From Eumeta japonica (taxonomy: Eukaryota; Arthropoda; Insecta; Lepidoptera; Psychidae): a DNA stretch of 64,000 nucleotides. The position numbers were made by a program, and so were the translations under genes. Positions within the stretch are counted from its first letter, which is position 1. The number at the start of each line of letters is the position of its first letter. The stretch is taken from contig BGZK01001265.1 of assembly GCA_005406025.1 (NCBI GenBank), forward strand, positions 62,001 through 126,000, read 5' to 3'. Below are positions 35,840 to 47,687 of this stretch, one piece after another. The notes under the pieces are model-generated. The model saw only the letters and a list, made by a program, of their open reading frames with translations. It did no database searches and had not been told where the DNA came from.

Positions 35840-37015
35840 TGTTTTTTGAGGTTTTTCTTCATCTTTGTAGCGTCAAGTGCGAAAACGAACGGGGTTCTTA
35901 ATGTACCGTCCTATGATTAATTTCTCCATTTTGGACACCGATTTCTATACGAATTTTTATAGAATGTCTCGTAAGGTGTGCCAAGTTCATTCTCATTTAC
36001 AATGACGTGCTTTAAACTCTTGTTTGCAATCATCAACCGTTAACTGCTAAAATTAAAAGCTAAACCCGTCAAGACATCGGTATTCTTAGAGATATTAGCA
36101 TTTATGATATTAGATTTGATGTCGCAATTGCCAATATTTGTAAGAATACCTTTTTTAACTGTCAACTGTGAAGTTAAAACAACCGTATTGTGACGTAGTT
36201 TTAACAAACAACGTAGTTTATCTTTTAACTTTAACACAGCTGTTAATTTATTAGGCTGCTAGTGTGAAAGTGAAAGGAGGAACTTAATATTTTGAATTAG
36301 TCCGAGATGAGAGATTTATAAGTTTCTATTATTGAGTCAAACTCTGAAATGCCTTTATTCAAAGTTCGAAAATAATGAACATTTTGGAATTATGAGTTTT
36401 TTTTTAGAATCACTGCTTTCATGACTTACGACTTGCGTTGAACATGAATAGGATTATTAATATTGGTATATAATTTTTAAAAACATCATTTTTTATATAT
36501 CAACAGCGCTTAACATTGAAAATATTCTTTGTATCGCTTCAATAGGGGCCCCATTTTTAGCGAAAATTCGGATTTGCCTTTAGTGTCGTGAGTTCTAGGT
36601 CTAGGTGTATGATTGAGATTTCAAAAGTTATGTATCTACAAAGATTTCATGAATGAAAAATTTTGAAAAAATTGTATTTTTTTTTTGAGTAAATTGCAAA
36701 AATCGTTAAAAACGTAGGATTTTAAAGGATTTTTAAAGAACATTTTGTAATGCTATTTAGATTTAATTTTTAATTTCTTATGGAGAGTTTTTTTTTTATT
36801 TTTTGAAAATAAATTGTCATTTTTATAAATCAGCATCAAGACTTATCTCTTCATCGGGTACTAATGTTGATTCATAAACACTAAAAACATTAAATTTTGT
36901 ATATTAATAAATTTCTATATTTGAAATTAATTAACAAAACAATGTTTTAGGAACAATTTATGATTTATGTATACATAATAAATAAACATTATTTTAGCCT
37001 TGGTTTTTGATTCTA
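35840..37015. other. AT-rich, no gene seen
   Basis: Nothing recognised. Confidence 0.55.
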
Positions 37016-37017
37016 TT

Positions 37018-37690
37018 CCTTTTTAGGGTTCCAAGTCAAAATGACAAAAACCGAACCCTTATAGTTTCGTCTTGGCGGTTTGTCCGTCCATCCATATGAC
37101 ACAGGCATTTTATTCAAAAAACTACAAAACATATATTGATAAAATTTATAGTGCAGGTGTTTTGCTAAGCCGCTACTTAGTTTGGTAGTTAAATAACAAA
37201 AATAAATATTTCTAAGGGGGCACTCCATAGATGTAAGAGGAGTTGAAAATACTTTTTTAGCAAACATCAACGAATGGCACATACATTTCGACAGTTCTCT
37301 TCAAAACACTTCAAGGTGTTGATCATTTTTTCTTCTTACATGAATAATTTCGGAAATAATCGGCCCGAAAATTGCAGAAATGTCCCCTCTTTATTTTCTA
37401 AATCATATGTTTAAAAAATATGAAAAAAATAACTGAGGTAATCCTTAGTAAATATTGTCAACGAAATTACTTTGAGCATTACTTACAGTTTTTGAATTAT
37501 TGTCGAAAAACTGCGCTTCTCAACAAAAAGACGTAAGTGCCACGAAGATACGCGCTTTTGCTAATGCACTTTAATTTACATTCGAGTAAGAGGAAAACGA
37601 ATAGGTATGTCGACTCGACTATTACTTACCTATTCGTATGCAATAGTCGAGTACTTACTCGTTTTTTTAGTTATAGGCGACTAAAGTGCT
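37018..37690 (-). mobile_element. Lepidopteran ~680-bp dispersed repeat, reverse copy
   Basis: Its reverse complement aligns along its length with 15451-16139. The right end here carries a nested inverted repeat (37566-37689) corresponding to the weaker 'aataggta...tacctac'-like part of the other copy. The 'ggccgagag' start of the family is not recognisable at this copy's far end. No coding capacity; the 89-codon minus frame inside is incidental. Confidence 0.65.
37566..37689. repeat. Nested inverted repeat within the dispersed repeat
   Basis: Four pairs of arms lie in matching order around a centre near 37625: 37566-37573 with 37682-37689, 37583-37590 with 37654-37661, 37613-37623 with 37642-37652, and 37597-37607 with 37627-37637 (11 bp exact). 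The last two pairs overlap each other, so the DNA could adopt alternative hairpins. Confidence 0.7.
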
Positions 37691-37713
37691 TCTAACTATT
37701 CTGTGCGGGAAAC

Positions 37714-38640
37714 ATGGACAAAGTGGAACTTTTTTTATTTACATTGCGTTTTTTAATGTGTGAAATTAAAGGAGAAGATACATTCAATGAGCAAACAGCA
37801 CAGAGTTGGTTTAGTTGTTTTAATAGTGGAAACTTGACGCTGATAAATCAACATATATAGGATATTGAAACTACAGAAGAGGTAGTCGGAAATTAACTCA
37901 GTACCATCACTCGCCGATTATCGGACTTCCTTTGATTTTCTAAAGGCACCACATTTCGTCATTGCGTGAGACCTACATAAGTAGTCGAATAGAAGTGTGC
38001 AACCAGCTCCTTGCCCTGAAAAAGATGTTCGTTTTATTAAAAATATTGTTACTTGCGATGAAAAATAGATTTCTCTAAACAATACAAACATAGAAAGTTA
38101 GTGGTTAGACAAAGGGCGATTACCTGAACCCGTTGTGAAGAGAGATCGATTAGAGCTGAAAGTCTTTTTATGTGTCTGGTGGAATTATGAAGGTTTAGTG
38201 TAATTTGAAATAATTCCAGTTGGTTCAATTATCACTGCAAAGATATAAAGTGAACAGTTGAAACGAATACATGAAGTTTTGTTGCAAAAATATCCATGTT
38301 TAGTAGACCAAAAAGGAGTGCTCTTACGACCCGATAAGACTGGACTACATATTGAGAAACTTACGCGAGATAAAGTATAAAAACGTGGTGGTATTGAACT
38401 CCTACCACATTCAGCATTTAGTTCAGACTTTGTACCATGAGACTACAATTTATTCGGATCCATGGCGAAATTCTTTCTTAGAAAAGAAAAATTAGAATAA
38501 AGGAGATGTTGAAAATGCAGTTCAGCAATTCTTCGCATCTAAGCCCAAGGAACGACTTTACCAAGGTTTCAGAGAGCTCACTGAACGTTAAGACCATAGA
38601 ATACGATGGGTTGTACTTTGGATATTAAGATTTTTGTTTA
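37714..38640 (+). mobile_element. Mariner transposon relic B (transposase pseudogene)
   Basis: Fragments in several frames follow mariner transposase order. An N-terminal helix-turn-helix part is MDKVELFLF..., with WFSCFNSGNL (37714-37850). A first-aspartate region (VTCDEK then a stop) lies near 38050. LFMCVWWNYEGLV lies near 38165-38200, SEQLKRIHEVLLQKYPCLVD at 38245-38310, and ELLPHSAFSSDFVP followed by DYNLF at 38395-38455. ASKPKERLYQGFRELTE comes at the end. Many stops and frameshifts mark it as old. It differs in sequence from the other two mariner lineages here. It begins 25 bp after the end of the dispersed repeat. Confidence 0.8.
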
Positions 38641-38649
38641 ATTATTTAA

Positions 38650-39295
38650 CAAATAAAAAGTGAACATTAAAAACCAAAATTATTTATTTGATACCTTTAT
38701 TTTATTTATATCTCCTCCTCACAATGAGTTTGTGTTTTCCCCTTAAAATTTTAAAGATTTAAGGATTTTAGTTTAAGTTTTCTTATAAACAGTTTGTGCG
38801 TCTTTATTTTTCAATAACCTTAGGAACATTAGTTTTAGAGGCACGAAGGTAATGTTCGATTTTCGTATGTTCTTTTTAATATGTTTTATACTCTTCACAT
38901 TAAAATTATAACAAACATGTATTTATTTGCGAATTTCATTTCAAACTCGCAAATTTAATAGGTCACATGGTGCACTTCTTTTTAGTTTAACAAAGATTAA
39001 CAAAGTCTTTTTGTTAATCTTGAAATTGAGTGTCAAAATTAACAATCAGAAAGAATACATTCATATACCCTACATGTTTTTTTTTAATTTCTCCTATCCT
39101 CTGTATGTTATTGTACCTCGCAATGTTTTTCATGCAGTAGATTTGGAGAAAATAATCCGTGACGAACGTACAGACAGGCCCGAAAGAGAGTTTTTTTTTC
39201 GTCAGATGTACGGAACACGTAAAAGGTGATTTCGTGAGTTTTGCTTTTTGACAATTTTCGAATGCCATATACTGAAATTCGTTTATTTATTTTGT
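38650..39295. other. AT-rich, no gene seen
   Basis: The 100-codon plus frame 38927-39229 has no recognisable domain and overlaps an 84-codon minus frame. Confidence 0.5.
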
Positions 39296-39299
39296 GACG

Positions 39300-39550
39300 T
39301 AGGGAATCCCCTGAAACGTTTTTAAAACTTTCGGAAGCCCGCGAAACAACAACACGGCGACTTATTAAGATGCCGCGGCGCCACGTCCGAAATTCCCGGA
39401 GTCGTTACGCGGCAGGTGCTTTTGATGTTTTTAGTTACCATTCCCGCATAATTTGGTAACGGTTTGCATAATTCGCATTTGATAAACTTAACTTCCGTTT
39501 GATGGCGCCGCCGGCTTGTTCGTTTTTAATGGGCGCTCCGGCGATACCAA
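39300..39550. other. GC-rich island, candidate regulatory element
   Basis: 'gatgccgcggcgccacgtcc', 'ccggagtcgttacgcggcagg' and TAATTTGG/CATAATTCG words. No convincing coding frame. Confidence 0.4.
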
Positions 39551-39554
39551 GAAG

Positions 39555-40000
39555 TGAACATTTCGTCTTGTGCAGTACGTATAATGCCTAGAATAAGAGG
39601 AAGGTGTTGAGATTGTAATGTGATTCGGCGAGGCAGTCGCTCTGAACAAAACCACGGCGAATTTACTGTTATATAACCCCAATTCACTGTACGTAACTGC
39701 AATTCGGTTTACACGATTTTACTCCACTTCTTACGAAGTCGGTGATGATATCGCTTATGGATATTTAAGTGTTTAATAACATATCGCATATCGTTGTTAA
39801 AAAAATGATAGAAAATAAATCAGATTTGTAATGATACCTTATTGAAGATGTCTGCATTATCAGAGTTGTAGATATGGAAGATTTAAATGCTGTGACGTCA
39901 ATATTTAGAATTTGATATTCAAATTATTTGCTTCTTTGAGTCTCTAAGTTTTTAAAAGAATAATAATGATTTACAAGTATAACGTCACTGCAAATGTCCG
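39555..40000. other. AT-rich with one CRE motif
   Basis: TGACGTCA at 39893-39900; otherwise nothing recognised. Confidence 0.45.
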
Positions 40001-40004
40001 TGTT

Positions 40005-40120
40005 AAATTTTACCCGGGCGGCGATGGGGTGGTATTTAACCGGGGGTAGGAACGGAAGCGGTGCGACTATCGCTGCCGGCCGCGACAGTTTCTATTCAAA
40101 TTAGCGGCCGCGATGTCTGC
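40005..40120. other. GC-rich patch, candidate regulatory element
   Basis: 'acccgggcggcgatggggtgg', 'gctgccggccgcgacag' and 'attagcggccgcgatg' in about 115 bp. The word GCGGCCGCGATGT also occurs in the island at 11740-11995. Confidence 0.35.
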
Positions 40121-40124
40121 ACTT

Positions 40125-42355
40125 GGTGTGTCTAAGTGTGTCGATTGTTTTAATACGCCCCAATGTTTGATCTACATTGCCGTTTTACTTAATAACATTG
40201 CATGATATTTTTATTCTGAATCGTCGACGGATAACGACTTATAGAACAGAGAGAAAGTTTGAATGGATTTGTTGACGGTGCAGTACGGAGACTGTCTAAG
40301 TACTAGACGACACGTCAGCCCCTGCTTCCGTCGCGATCCGTTTGAAATGCGTACAATTTCGGTGTATTATACCAACTGGTAGATATTCACTTACTTCACC
40401 GACTGCAACCCCTGAAATGTTATCAGACAAGAAAACTCTTTCATAAACAATTACAAACAGTTTAGTGTATGGAACTAACTTTCTGTTTTATAATAATGAT
40501 AATTTAGTAAAAGTTGTTAATAGCGTATTGAAGAAAGATGGAGCGCTTTGGTCATACGATAAGAAAAAATCATTCCTAACCTGCTGCCCTCTCTTGATAA
40601 GAAATCATATTTATCTGTGGCCTGCCACTCACGAGTCACTAAGTGAAATAATAAAATACGACGTACAAAATCGAAGTAATTATTTTGGAATTCAAAAAAT
40701 AAACTTAGTAAGATAATAAAAGACATACATAATTTACTCAATTTTTTTTAATAATTGTTCTTTTAATTGTTTGTTGCAATGTTAAAAAAAAATCTACCTA
40801 TTTTTAGATTATTGTTATCCAAACTAATGAAGTTTTATTTACTAATAATAAACACCTCACATTATTTTTGGTTCGGTGAGAGTTCAAAGTTACTCTTTCA
40901 TGAAGTTCGTGTAAAAAAAAGTATAAAATTCAATTTTTTTAAATGTTTTTTTTTACTTTAATTTAATTATACTTTTGTATAAAATTAGAAGTCTCAATGA
41001 GATTGAGGCTCGTTGAGAAAAATGAACGATTTTCGGTTCGAGTGCATTCCGTATTTCTCTTCCTGTTAAATTCATACCCAGCTTTGATGGATAAATCATA
41101 AGTTGATGACCTTTGATGCGCAGACGTTCATCGATGGTTTCTATTATGAAAGGATGTTATCTCAAAAGTTATTTATATTTTAATTGTGCAAACGACTTCA
41201 TAAAGAGGTAGTTTTAAAATATTTTGTATTAAAAGATTTTTTATTTACTCTCATAGCGAGTTATGACTGGAACGTATACACGACGTACTGAGTACGTCCG
41301 TCAACGCTCGCGCATCGATCTACTTATCTCGATTTCATAAACAATGATCGGTGATAATAATTGAATACATATACTGAAAATGTATATATATGCCTTAGGT
41401 AATTTTCATATTTTTGAAACATTACAAAATTTATAACAAATTAATTGACCATAGATAATCTGTGTTCATATTTTCTAATAACTAGTATTTTACGTAGCTT
41501 TACTACATAGATAAAGACTAGACAACGAAATCCTCATAATTTTTATCGTTTCTCCGTCTGTCCGTATGTAACAGCTACGTTTGAAAACTAACGAATTCTT
41601 TTAAAAATTTCTGAAAAATAGTTGACCCTGCTGGCCATCCCTAAAAGTTCCCGCTTTTGTATTTATCGATGTGAAGGGTCGTCGGATTGGCACTGAAAAA
41701 ACACGAGAGTGATTTTTTGGCTCTAGTTATATTCGTGTTTGCGGCTAGTTAGCTTCTGGTCACAAAATTTGTCAATTTTGTGACCAACTCTTTAATAATT
41801 TTTGAAAAGTAATATGTTTAAAAAACTTAATGAAATCGCAATATAGAGCTCCATAACTGATGTCAGTAAAAATTGTCACGAGTTAAATTGTCGAGTAAAA
41901 TTGTTCTGAGTCAAATTATTCTGAGTATAATATCTTTTAACTTTAAATTGATTTAATCCACAATTTTTAGTTTTTAGTGATAAATTAATGTATGAATTTT
42001 AGCACAATCAATATTTACCATCCAAACGTAATAAAAGTTCACGTCGATACTGTTCCAGATCAAATATTTGGAATTTATAAAGTGATGTGATACCTGTGTT
42101 TTATTTAAAGTAAATGGAAATAAACGCGAATGCAGTTTAATTTGTGCTTTTATTTCCAACAAATTATTGTTTACGTGTATTAAGCAAAACTTTTGTTTTT
42201 AAATATAACTGATGTAGCATTATGGAAAACTGATCAAGCCAGGTGCATCGACACTTAGGTACCTTACCTTTTTTCATTGGCATTAAATTTTATAGGCAAG
42301 TCGTTAAAATGTCCTCAATGGATCCATTCAGTTTTAACGGTACAAATATTTTCTC
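40125..42355. other. AT-rich, no gene seen
   Basis: A part at 41510-41790 has wording ('tttctccgtctgtccgtatgtaacagc') akin to the 'agggttccg' dispersed family and ends in an exact 13-bp hairpin (41757-41769 with 41774-41786). The frames at 40465-40741 on both strands overlap and lack domains. Confidence 0.5.
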
Positions 42356-42359
42356 AACA

Positions 42360-42615
42360 CCGTTTTCCAAGGTTCGGCCGCATTGTTGTATCGCCGAACA
42401 ATCACAATAGGACAATCAGCGGACAGCGAACACAATGCGGGCGCGTCATCGACACGGCGCGCCTGATAACGGCGGCGCGCTTTGACGCCGCTTTATCGGG
42501 GCTGCGCCGCGGCGCGGGTGATCGATTTATAATGCCCGTTGAGCGACCGAGTGACACGCTTCGTGCCCTTCGGCGACGTGACATACGTAAAGGGCTTGAT
42601 ATCTGTCGCGTTTAG
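42360..42615. other. GC-rich island, candidate regulatory element
   Basis: Dense CpG ('ggcgcgcctgataacggcggc', 'ggctgcgccgcggcgcggg'). Frames on both strands (112 codons plus, 60 minus) reflect low stop density, with no recognisable domain. Confidence 0.4.
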
Positions 42616-42619
42616 GGCA

Positions 42620-43745
42620 GTTGAATTTTACTAATAGCACCTACATAATTCGCTAAATGGTAGGAAAGTACTACAGAAAGATTTCCGCGAATACATAAAT
42701 ATTTGTTTTACGTAATTATGAAAAAAAAAATTTTTTTTAACATTCAGTTCAGGATTCCATTCGGACTCGTACTTCGCTGGTTTTTATTATTTGTTGTTTT
42801 CACTTTAGTGAGTGTATGAACAAAACAAAAAAAAAAACTAAATGCTTGTGTGGGAACCGCTCCACATTTGTATTTTTATTATTTTTTTTTTATTATATCC
42901 TACGATATCCGATATAATATATACTCTGCGAAATATGTATTCTATTAAAATTTCAAATAACTATCTATTACAGTTGAAAAGATATAGCATTTTAAAGGCA
43001 GGCAAAGAAGATAGATAGCAGATGATGGTTTTAGTATAGAACTTTACAAAATATGTCTAAAATTATTTAACAAAATGTTTCGACTAAATTTCACACAGGA
43101 CAAAATTACACTTGATAAGGATATTTAATAAACAAAACTTGTATGTAATAAATGTCTATTATGATACTCATAATTATGTCGTTTTGATATACCCAATTCG
43201 ATTTAAAGACAACGCTATTTCAATCCATTAATGTAACGGTTACCTCGTGATTGGATAGTTTACAATTTTTTTTTAATATTTGTTGGGTCTTCGTTTTTTG
43301 ATAGTTATAACTAAACTGCCTTGAGGATTCATGTTAGTGTCTGAAATAAATAATCATGAAAGTAAAACTTGAACGACGTTGCACATACAGGCCTCGGTTT
43401 TGTTCACGGCAAAGCGGCTTTTGTTGTAATTTAAATCAATTGTACAAAGTTTACAAATACAAATAGAATATAAATTGTATAAATTGTCAATGCGAAGATT
43501 TTAGTCGTAGATTTCTTGTTATTCTTGTATGATAATTTTTGCACTCCATCGCGACGCGACATTTTCTAAATGAAATCGGACATAAAATCTCGCATGCGAA
43601 TAACTTTCGTAGGATACTAGGCGACATCTATCCTAAATTGTTTCCATTGCCGATGGACCTGTCCTTGCACACGGGTCTGCCTTATATATTTAAATGTATT
43701 TTTTGGAATGCTCTCTAAATTTATTTCAAACCCGTTTCATAAAAA
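42620..43745. other. AT-rich, no gene seen
   Basis: Nothing recognised. Confidence 0.6.
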
Positions 43746-43750
43746 AAGTC

Positions 43751-43839
43751 TCCTTCGAGCCGGATTTGAACCAGCGACCTATGGATGTCAGTCGATTGCC
43801 AGCTACAGTCCACCGCTCTACCAACTGAGCTATCGAAGG
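43751..43839 (-). tRNA. tRNA-Tyr (GUA) with 16-bp intron, copy 3
   Basis: Same 89-base gene as the other two, on the minus strand: 5' acceptor half at 43839-43833, intron at 43787-43802, discriminator A at 43751. Seven T residues follow on the minus strand as terminator, and GCAAG precedes the gene. The frame 43708-43959 that reads through it is an artefact. Confidence 0.97.
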
Positions 43840-43844
43840 CTTGC

Positions 43845-44515
43845 CAGCACTTCGCCAAAAGCCTACTTTCTACCCAGACGTTACGCGTCGCGGACTGGTT
43901 TTAAAATTTCGACACGTCTCATACGAATATTAACCAGGCTATTGTATTGCTCCATATAATATTATTTGATAAAAAGATGTGGAATGTGTAGCGTTTTAAT
44001 ATTGAAATGATTTACTAGCATTTTTCAGCTGTCTTATATTTGTGTTGTTGTTTTATATAGATAATTATAAATAACCTCATATATAAAATTATTCAGTTTA
44101 GATACATATGTTTGTTTTATTAGAATTATTTAAACTGCAGCGTGACATCACATTATTGTTTAAGTTTATTGTTCGATTTTCACACTTGAAATATCAAATT
44201 TAAACATACATTCCCACGAGCCAAAATTTGTATAGTGATTCTATATTTTTTTTTACAAAAAAAATATAGAATCTCAATTTCAAAGATGAATTAATAAATG
44301 CATAGCAAGGCAGAATATGATGATGAAATCATAAGGAAATTTAGGGATACCCTCAAATATTGGGGGTTCCAAAATTGACCGAATACGACTCGGCTCCCAA
44401 GCTGTAAAATATTTAAAATAAAATCTATAAACACCTATCGTAATAACAGAACCACATCTAAATCCTTTTAGATGTTATCGAGTGCTCAGAATTAGTGAAC
44501 TCAAACAGACAGACC
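43845..44515. other. AT-rich, one hairpin, no gene seen
   Basis: Bases 44237-44253 are exactly complementary to 44257-44273 with a three-base loop, an A/T-rich 17-bp stem. Confidence 0.55.
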
Positions 44516-44519
44516 ATTG

Positions 44520-44735
44520 AAGCACTCCTCCCTCCATCATCCCACGTCCTTATCCATTCCTTTCCTCCCCTCTCTATCAGCCCATTCCCTCGTCCATCAG
44601 CTGTCCTATTCCTACTCAAGACGCCGGCAACAGACAGTTGACTTCTCTGGAGTTGCGAGTGTCCGTGAGGAGCGTTGACTACCTGATTTTTAGTAGCTCG
44701 CATGCTTGTCTGCCCCTTGATCTGCTGTAAAAATA
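44520..44735 (+). mobile_element. Lepidopteran SINE-like repeat, copy 2
   Basis: Same order as 18960-19171: a pyrimidine-rich part, 'gccggcaac', 'tgacttctctggagttgcgag', 'gtccgtgaggagcg', 'gactacctg' and 'cttgtctgcccc'. This copy keeps more of the usual 3' end than copy 1. The 103-codon minus frame across it is an artefact. Confidence 0.65.
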
Positions 44736-44739
44736 CAAC

Positions 44740-46740
44740 GTGTGCCGGGGAGACCTCCTCTTTTATCATGAATAGATATTATTCAATACAAGACTTCAGA
44801 ACACTGTCACCCCCTGAGGATAGTGAGGTGAATGATAATCTAGATGCAGGCGAGCCCCAATAAACGCGGCGACACTTTGCAGGCTCTATGCAGCGGTCCT
44901 TAAATCCGAACAACCAATTAATATGTAAATTCGTAGACACTCGTAGCGACGAGGATTTTGATGCATCGTAGAGTGCACTCCGAGGTCCCGTTACAGTTGT
45001 GCTTTGCGATCTCACCAAACGGATGATCCATTTGTTTACTTGTTTTCATTTTTCAGTTAGTCAGTATTTTAATTTTTATTGTCATTATTTATTAGTAACA
45101 ATAAATTAATAAATAAACCCCAAATAAAATAAATGTAATATAGTATGTACAAAAAAATAAATAATAATTCCGAAACAAATCTTGAATTTTTAAGCAATCG
45201 ATTATCTACTATTCAAATTTCCTTAAAATTTCAAGTTTTTATTGAGGCTTACGTGTTTACAAGTTTCGTTTAACATGGTTAAGCACATTTTACATTAACT
45301 GTGACATAATTTGAGGTAGTTCAAAATTATTGGTGATTTGTGCATTTTCACTTTGAGCACGGTGAACATTGGTCGTGTGAACATATGATGTGTTTAGCTA
45401 CTTTGACTATGTCAACGAAGCGGATTTCTTGAGCTCTATCAATCAGCGGTGTTGAGGTTGAAATTTTAATACGTACACTGCTTGTATTTAACGGATTGAA
45501 GTTATGGTGCTTAGTTAAGCTTTAACAGTTCGCTAATGCTTCATGGAATGTCAGTTCAGCATGCGGAGTAAGGACCTGCGTTTTATAATCTTCAATACCG
45601 TAGGTTAAAGGGATGTCCCCAATCAGCGTCTGTCCCTATGTCTGTCTCTATGACCGCTTCAATCTCGAGACCAAGCAAAAAGATTTGATGCGGTTTTGAT
45701 TAGTACGGTCTGCGTTTTACCTGGAAGATTTTTGGTAATTAAAAATTTATTTTAGCATATGTATGCTAGTTCACGAGCGCCGGCATAATTATGTCTAGGG
45801 GAGTGCATGGAAGAAGTTTTGTTTATATATCTTTTTCGGTGAATTTTATTTCCTAATAAGCAAAACTGGAGGAATGTACACCTTTGCGCAAAATAAATAA
45901 TTGAAAATGTACTTCTTTTCAATAATTATTTATATTATTTATTTGCAATAATATATACAAAATCCTACTAAATGCTCAGCCAGACTGAAGCGTGAGCGCC
46001 GTGCGCACCGATCCCCTACGACGCGCAGCGGTGTCTAGTCATTTACCTACAAATGACACTTGATGTTGTTAGTGGAGTAAAGGTTGCTGAACATATTATT
46101 AAATTAGTCTTTGTTTTTCACATGTGTTCTAGTCACCTCTAAACAAGCAAAGTGAACTAAGGCAAATTATTGCGTAAACGATACAAAGCATGCAATATTA
46201 CTTGCGGGCTCGCAGGTTGTTGACTACCAGGGTAAATTTCACTATGAAATCTTATAGCTACAGCAATGTTACCTCAGCAAACTCCCCAACAGTAAATCAT
46301 ATTTGCATATTCTTTAGAAATGAAGGGATTGTTACTAAGCACTTAAATATCAATCACACACAATCTTAGTTTCCAAAACGTCAATATTGTAAAGGTAATA
46401 CTTATATTAATAAAATACCTACATATCGAAATGAAAACATTTCGAAAACATACATACATATGAAATAAGGGATGAAATATTTTATGGAAAATTGAAACCG
46501 CTGTGTGTATTGTATCTATTTCTTTTCTATATATTTAAACCATTCATTCGTTTACAATGAAACTAGCTATATGTTGTACGTGCAAACGAGAACTTTCGAA
46601 AAAAGAAAACGTGGCTTCGTCTCCATGTTTCTACCACTAAAGATTCAAAAAATTCTTTTACTCAGAAAGCTACACTATTCCCAGAGCAACATGATTCAAA
46701 TTTTCTTTTTCCTACCAGTGGTATTTGCTACGTCTTTGTT
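44740..46740. other. No gene seen
   Basis: A GC-richer part at 44800-45020 is open on the minus strand for 79 codons (44779-45018) but shows no domain. Patches at 45600-45670 and 45990-46040 are also GC-richer. The rest is AT-rich. Confidence 0.45.
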
Positions 46741-46744
46741 AAAA

Positions 46745-47010
46745 TCAGAACCGTTACCGGTAGCAGTATCAAAACTGTACACAGGGTGAGAAACTAAAGT
46801 TGAAATCGGGGTCGAGAATGAGGTCAAGGTCAAAGTGCGTGAGAGATCAAAATTAGAATCAAGAGGTGAGCGGAACTGGAATGAAAACCAACACTGAGAT
46901 CAAAATTTAAAGTAGGACCGGTAGCGAGAATGTATTCGGAATCTCCCTAGATCAACTCCTGAGTCGGGATTGAAAGCGACGAATCGAGAATCATAGAAGG
47001 GAAAAGTCAT
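46745..47010 (+). repeat. Degenerate 'GGGATCGAG'-type dispersed repeat, copy 2
   Basis: A chain of short related words: AATCGGGGTCGAGAATGAG, GTCAAGGTCAAAG, GAGATCAAAATTTAAAG, TAGGACCGGTAGCGAG, GAGTCGGGATTGAAAG, GAATCGAGAATC. It matches copy 1 (1034-1262, minus) most clearly around 46891-46922. Confidence 0.55.
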
Positions 47011-47014
47011 CACG

Positions 47015-47685
47015 TCTCGGACTTCTCTTAGTGCACTTAAACATTCATAGTTACATATGATTTGACAGAACAGATTCCTCTCTTCAAGTATTAAAACGTA
47101 AATTGATATAACGATAACGTTGCTTGGTGGTATTAATTGCAAATTAATTTGTAGTTCGTTACGGACGAACGACACGCGAGCATTTAGCACGTTTGGCGCA
47201 GGATTGTCGTTCACATTTTCTATGCGACAGTCTATTCTATATAGATTAGAATAAGAGTAGGCAGGATTTCAAAGACAACGTTCTTTTGGCGAAAGAAAGA
47301 AAATGTCATCACTTTTTACAGTTTCCATTGACAACATGGGAACTTGTCAGATACGGCAAAGAATAGAAGTGGCAATGTGCTCAATGAAGCAGGATTTTTA
47401 TATGACACATTTGTATATATGGGCTCACTCATTAATATTTTATTGAGTTTGAAGCTCAGAGCTTACGTTTCGCGAATTTCAACTCACAGCTATCAATTGA
47501 AAAAAGTGTGTATAAAACTATCATTCACCATCCTGTTTCGTAAGGCGTCTTGGGTTATGAAAGTGAATGACAAAAACCAAATGACATAAAGCCACAAACG
47601 ATTCTACATCGAATAGTTAGAGTACCATACTTATATATTCACTAGTTTTTAACTGATGCTCGGGCAAAAAAAATCCGTATTATAT
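47015..47685. other. No gene seen
   Basis: The frames at 46900-47214 (minus) and 47344-47589 (plus) have no recognisable motif. Confidence 0.5.
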
Positions 47686-47687
47686 AT

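Noticed and set aside
43708..43959. 83-codon plus frame with RAGFEPATYGCQS
   Set aside because: Antisense translation of the third tRNA-Tyr gene.
44458..44769. 103-codon minus frame
   Set aside because: Runs across a SINE-like repeat in antisense.
44779..45018. 79-codon minus frame in GC-richer DNA
   Set aside because: No recognisable domain or splice signals; left as uncharacterised sequence rather than a gene.
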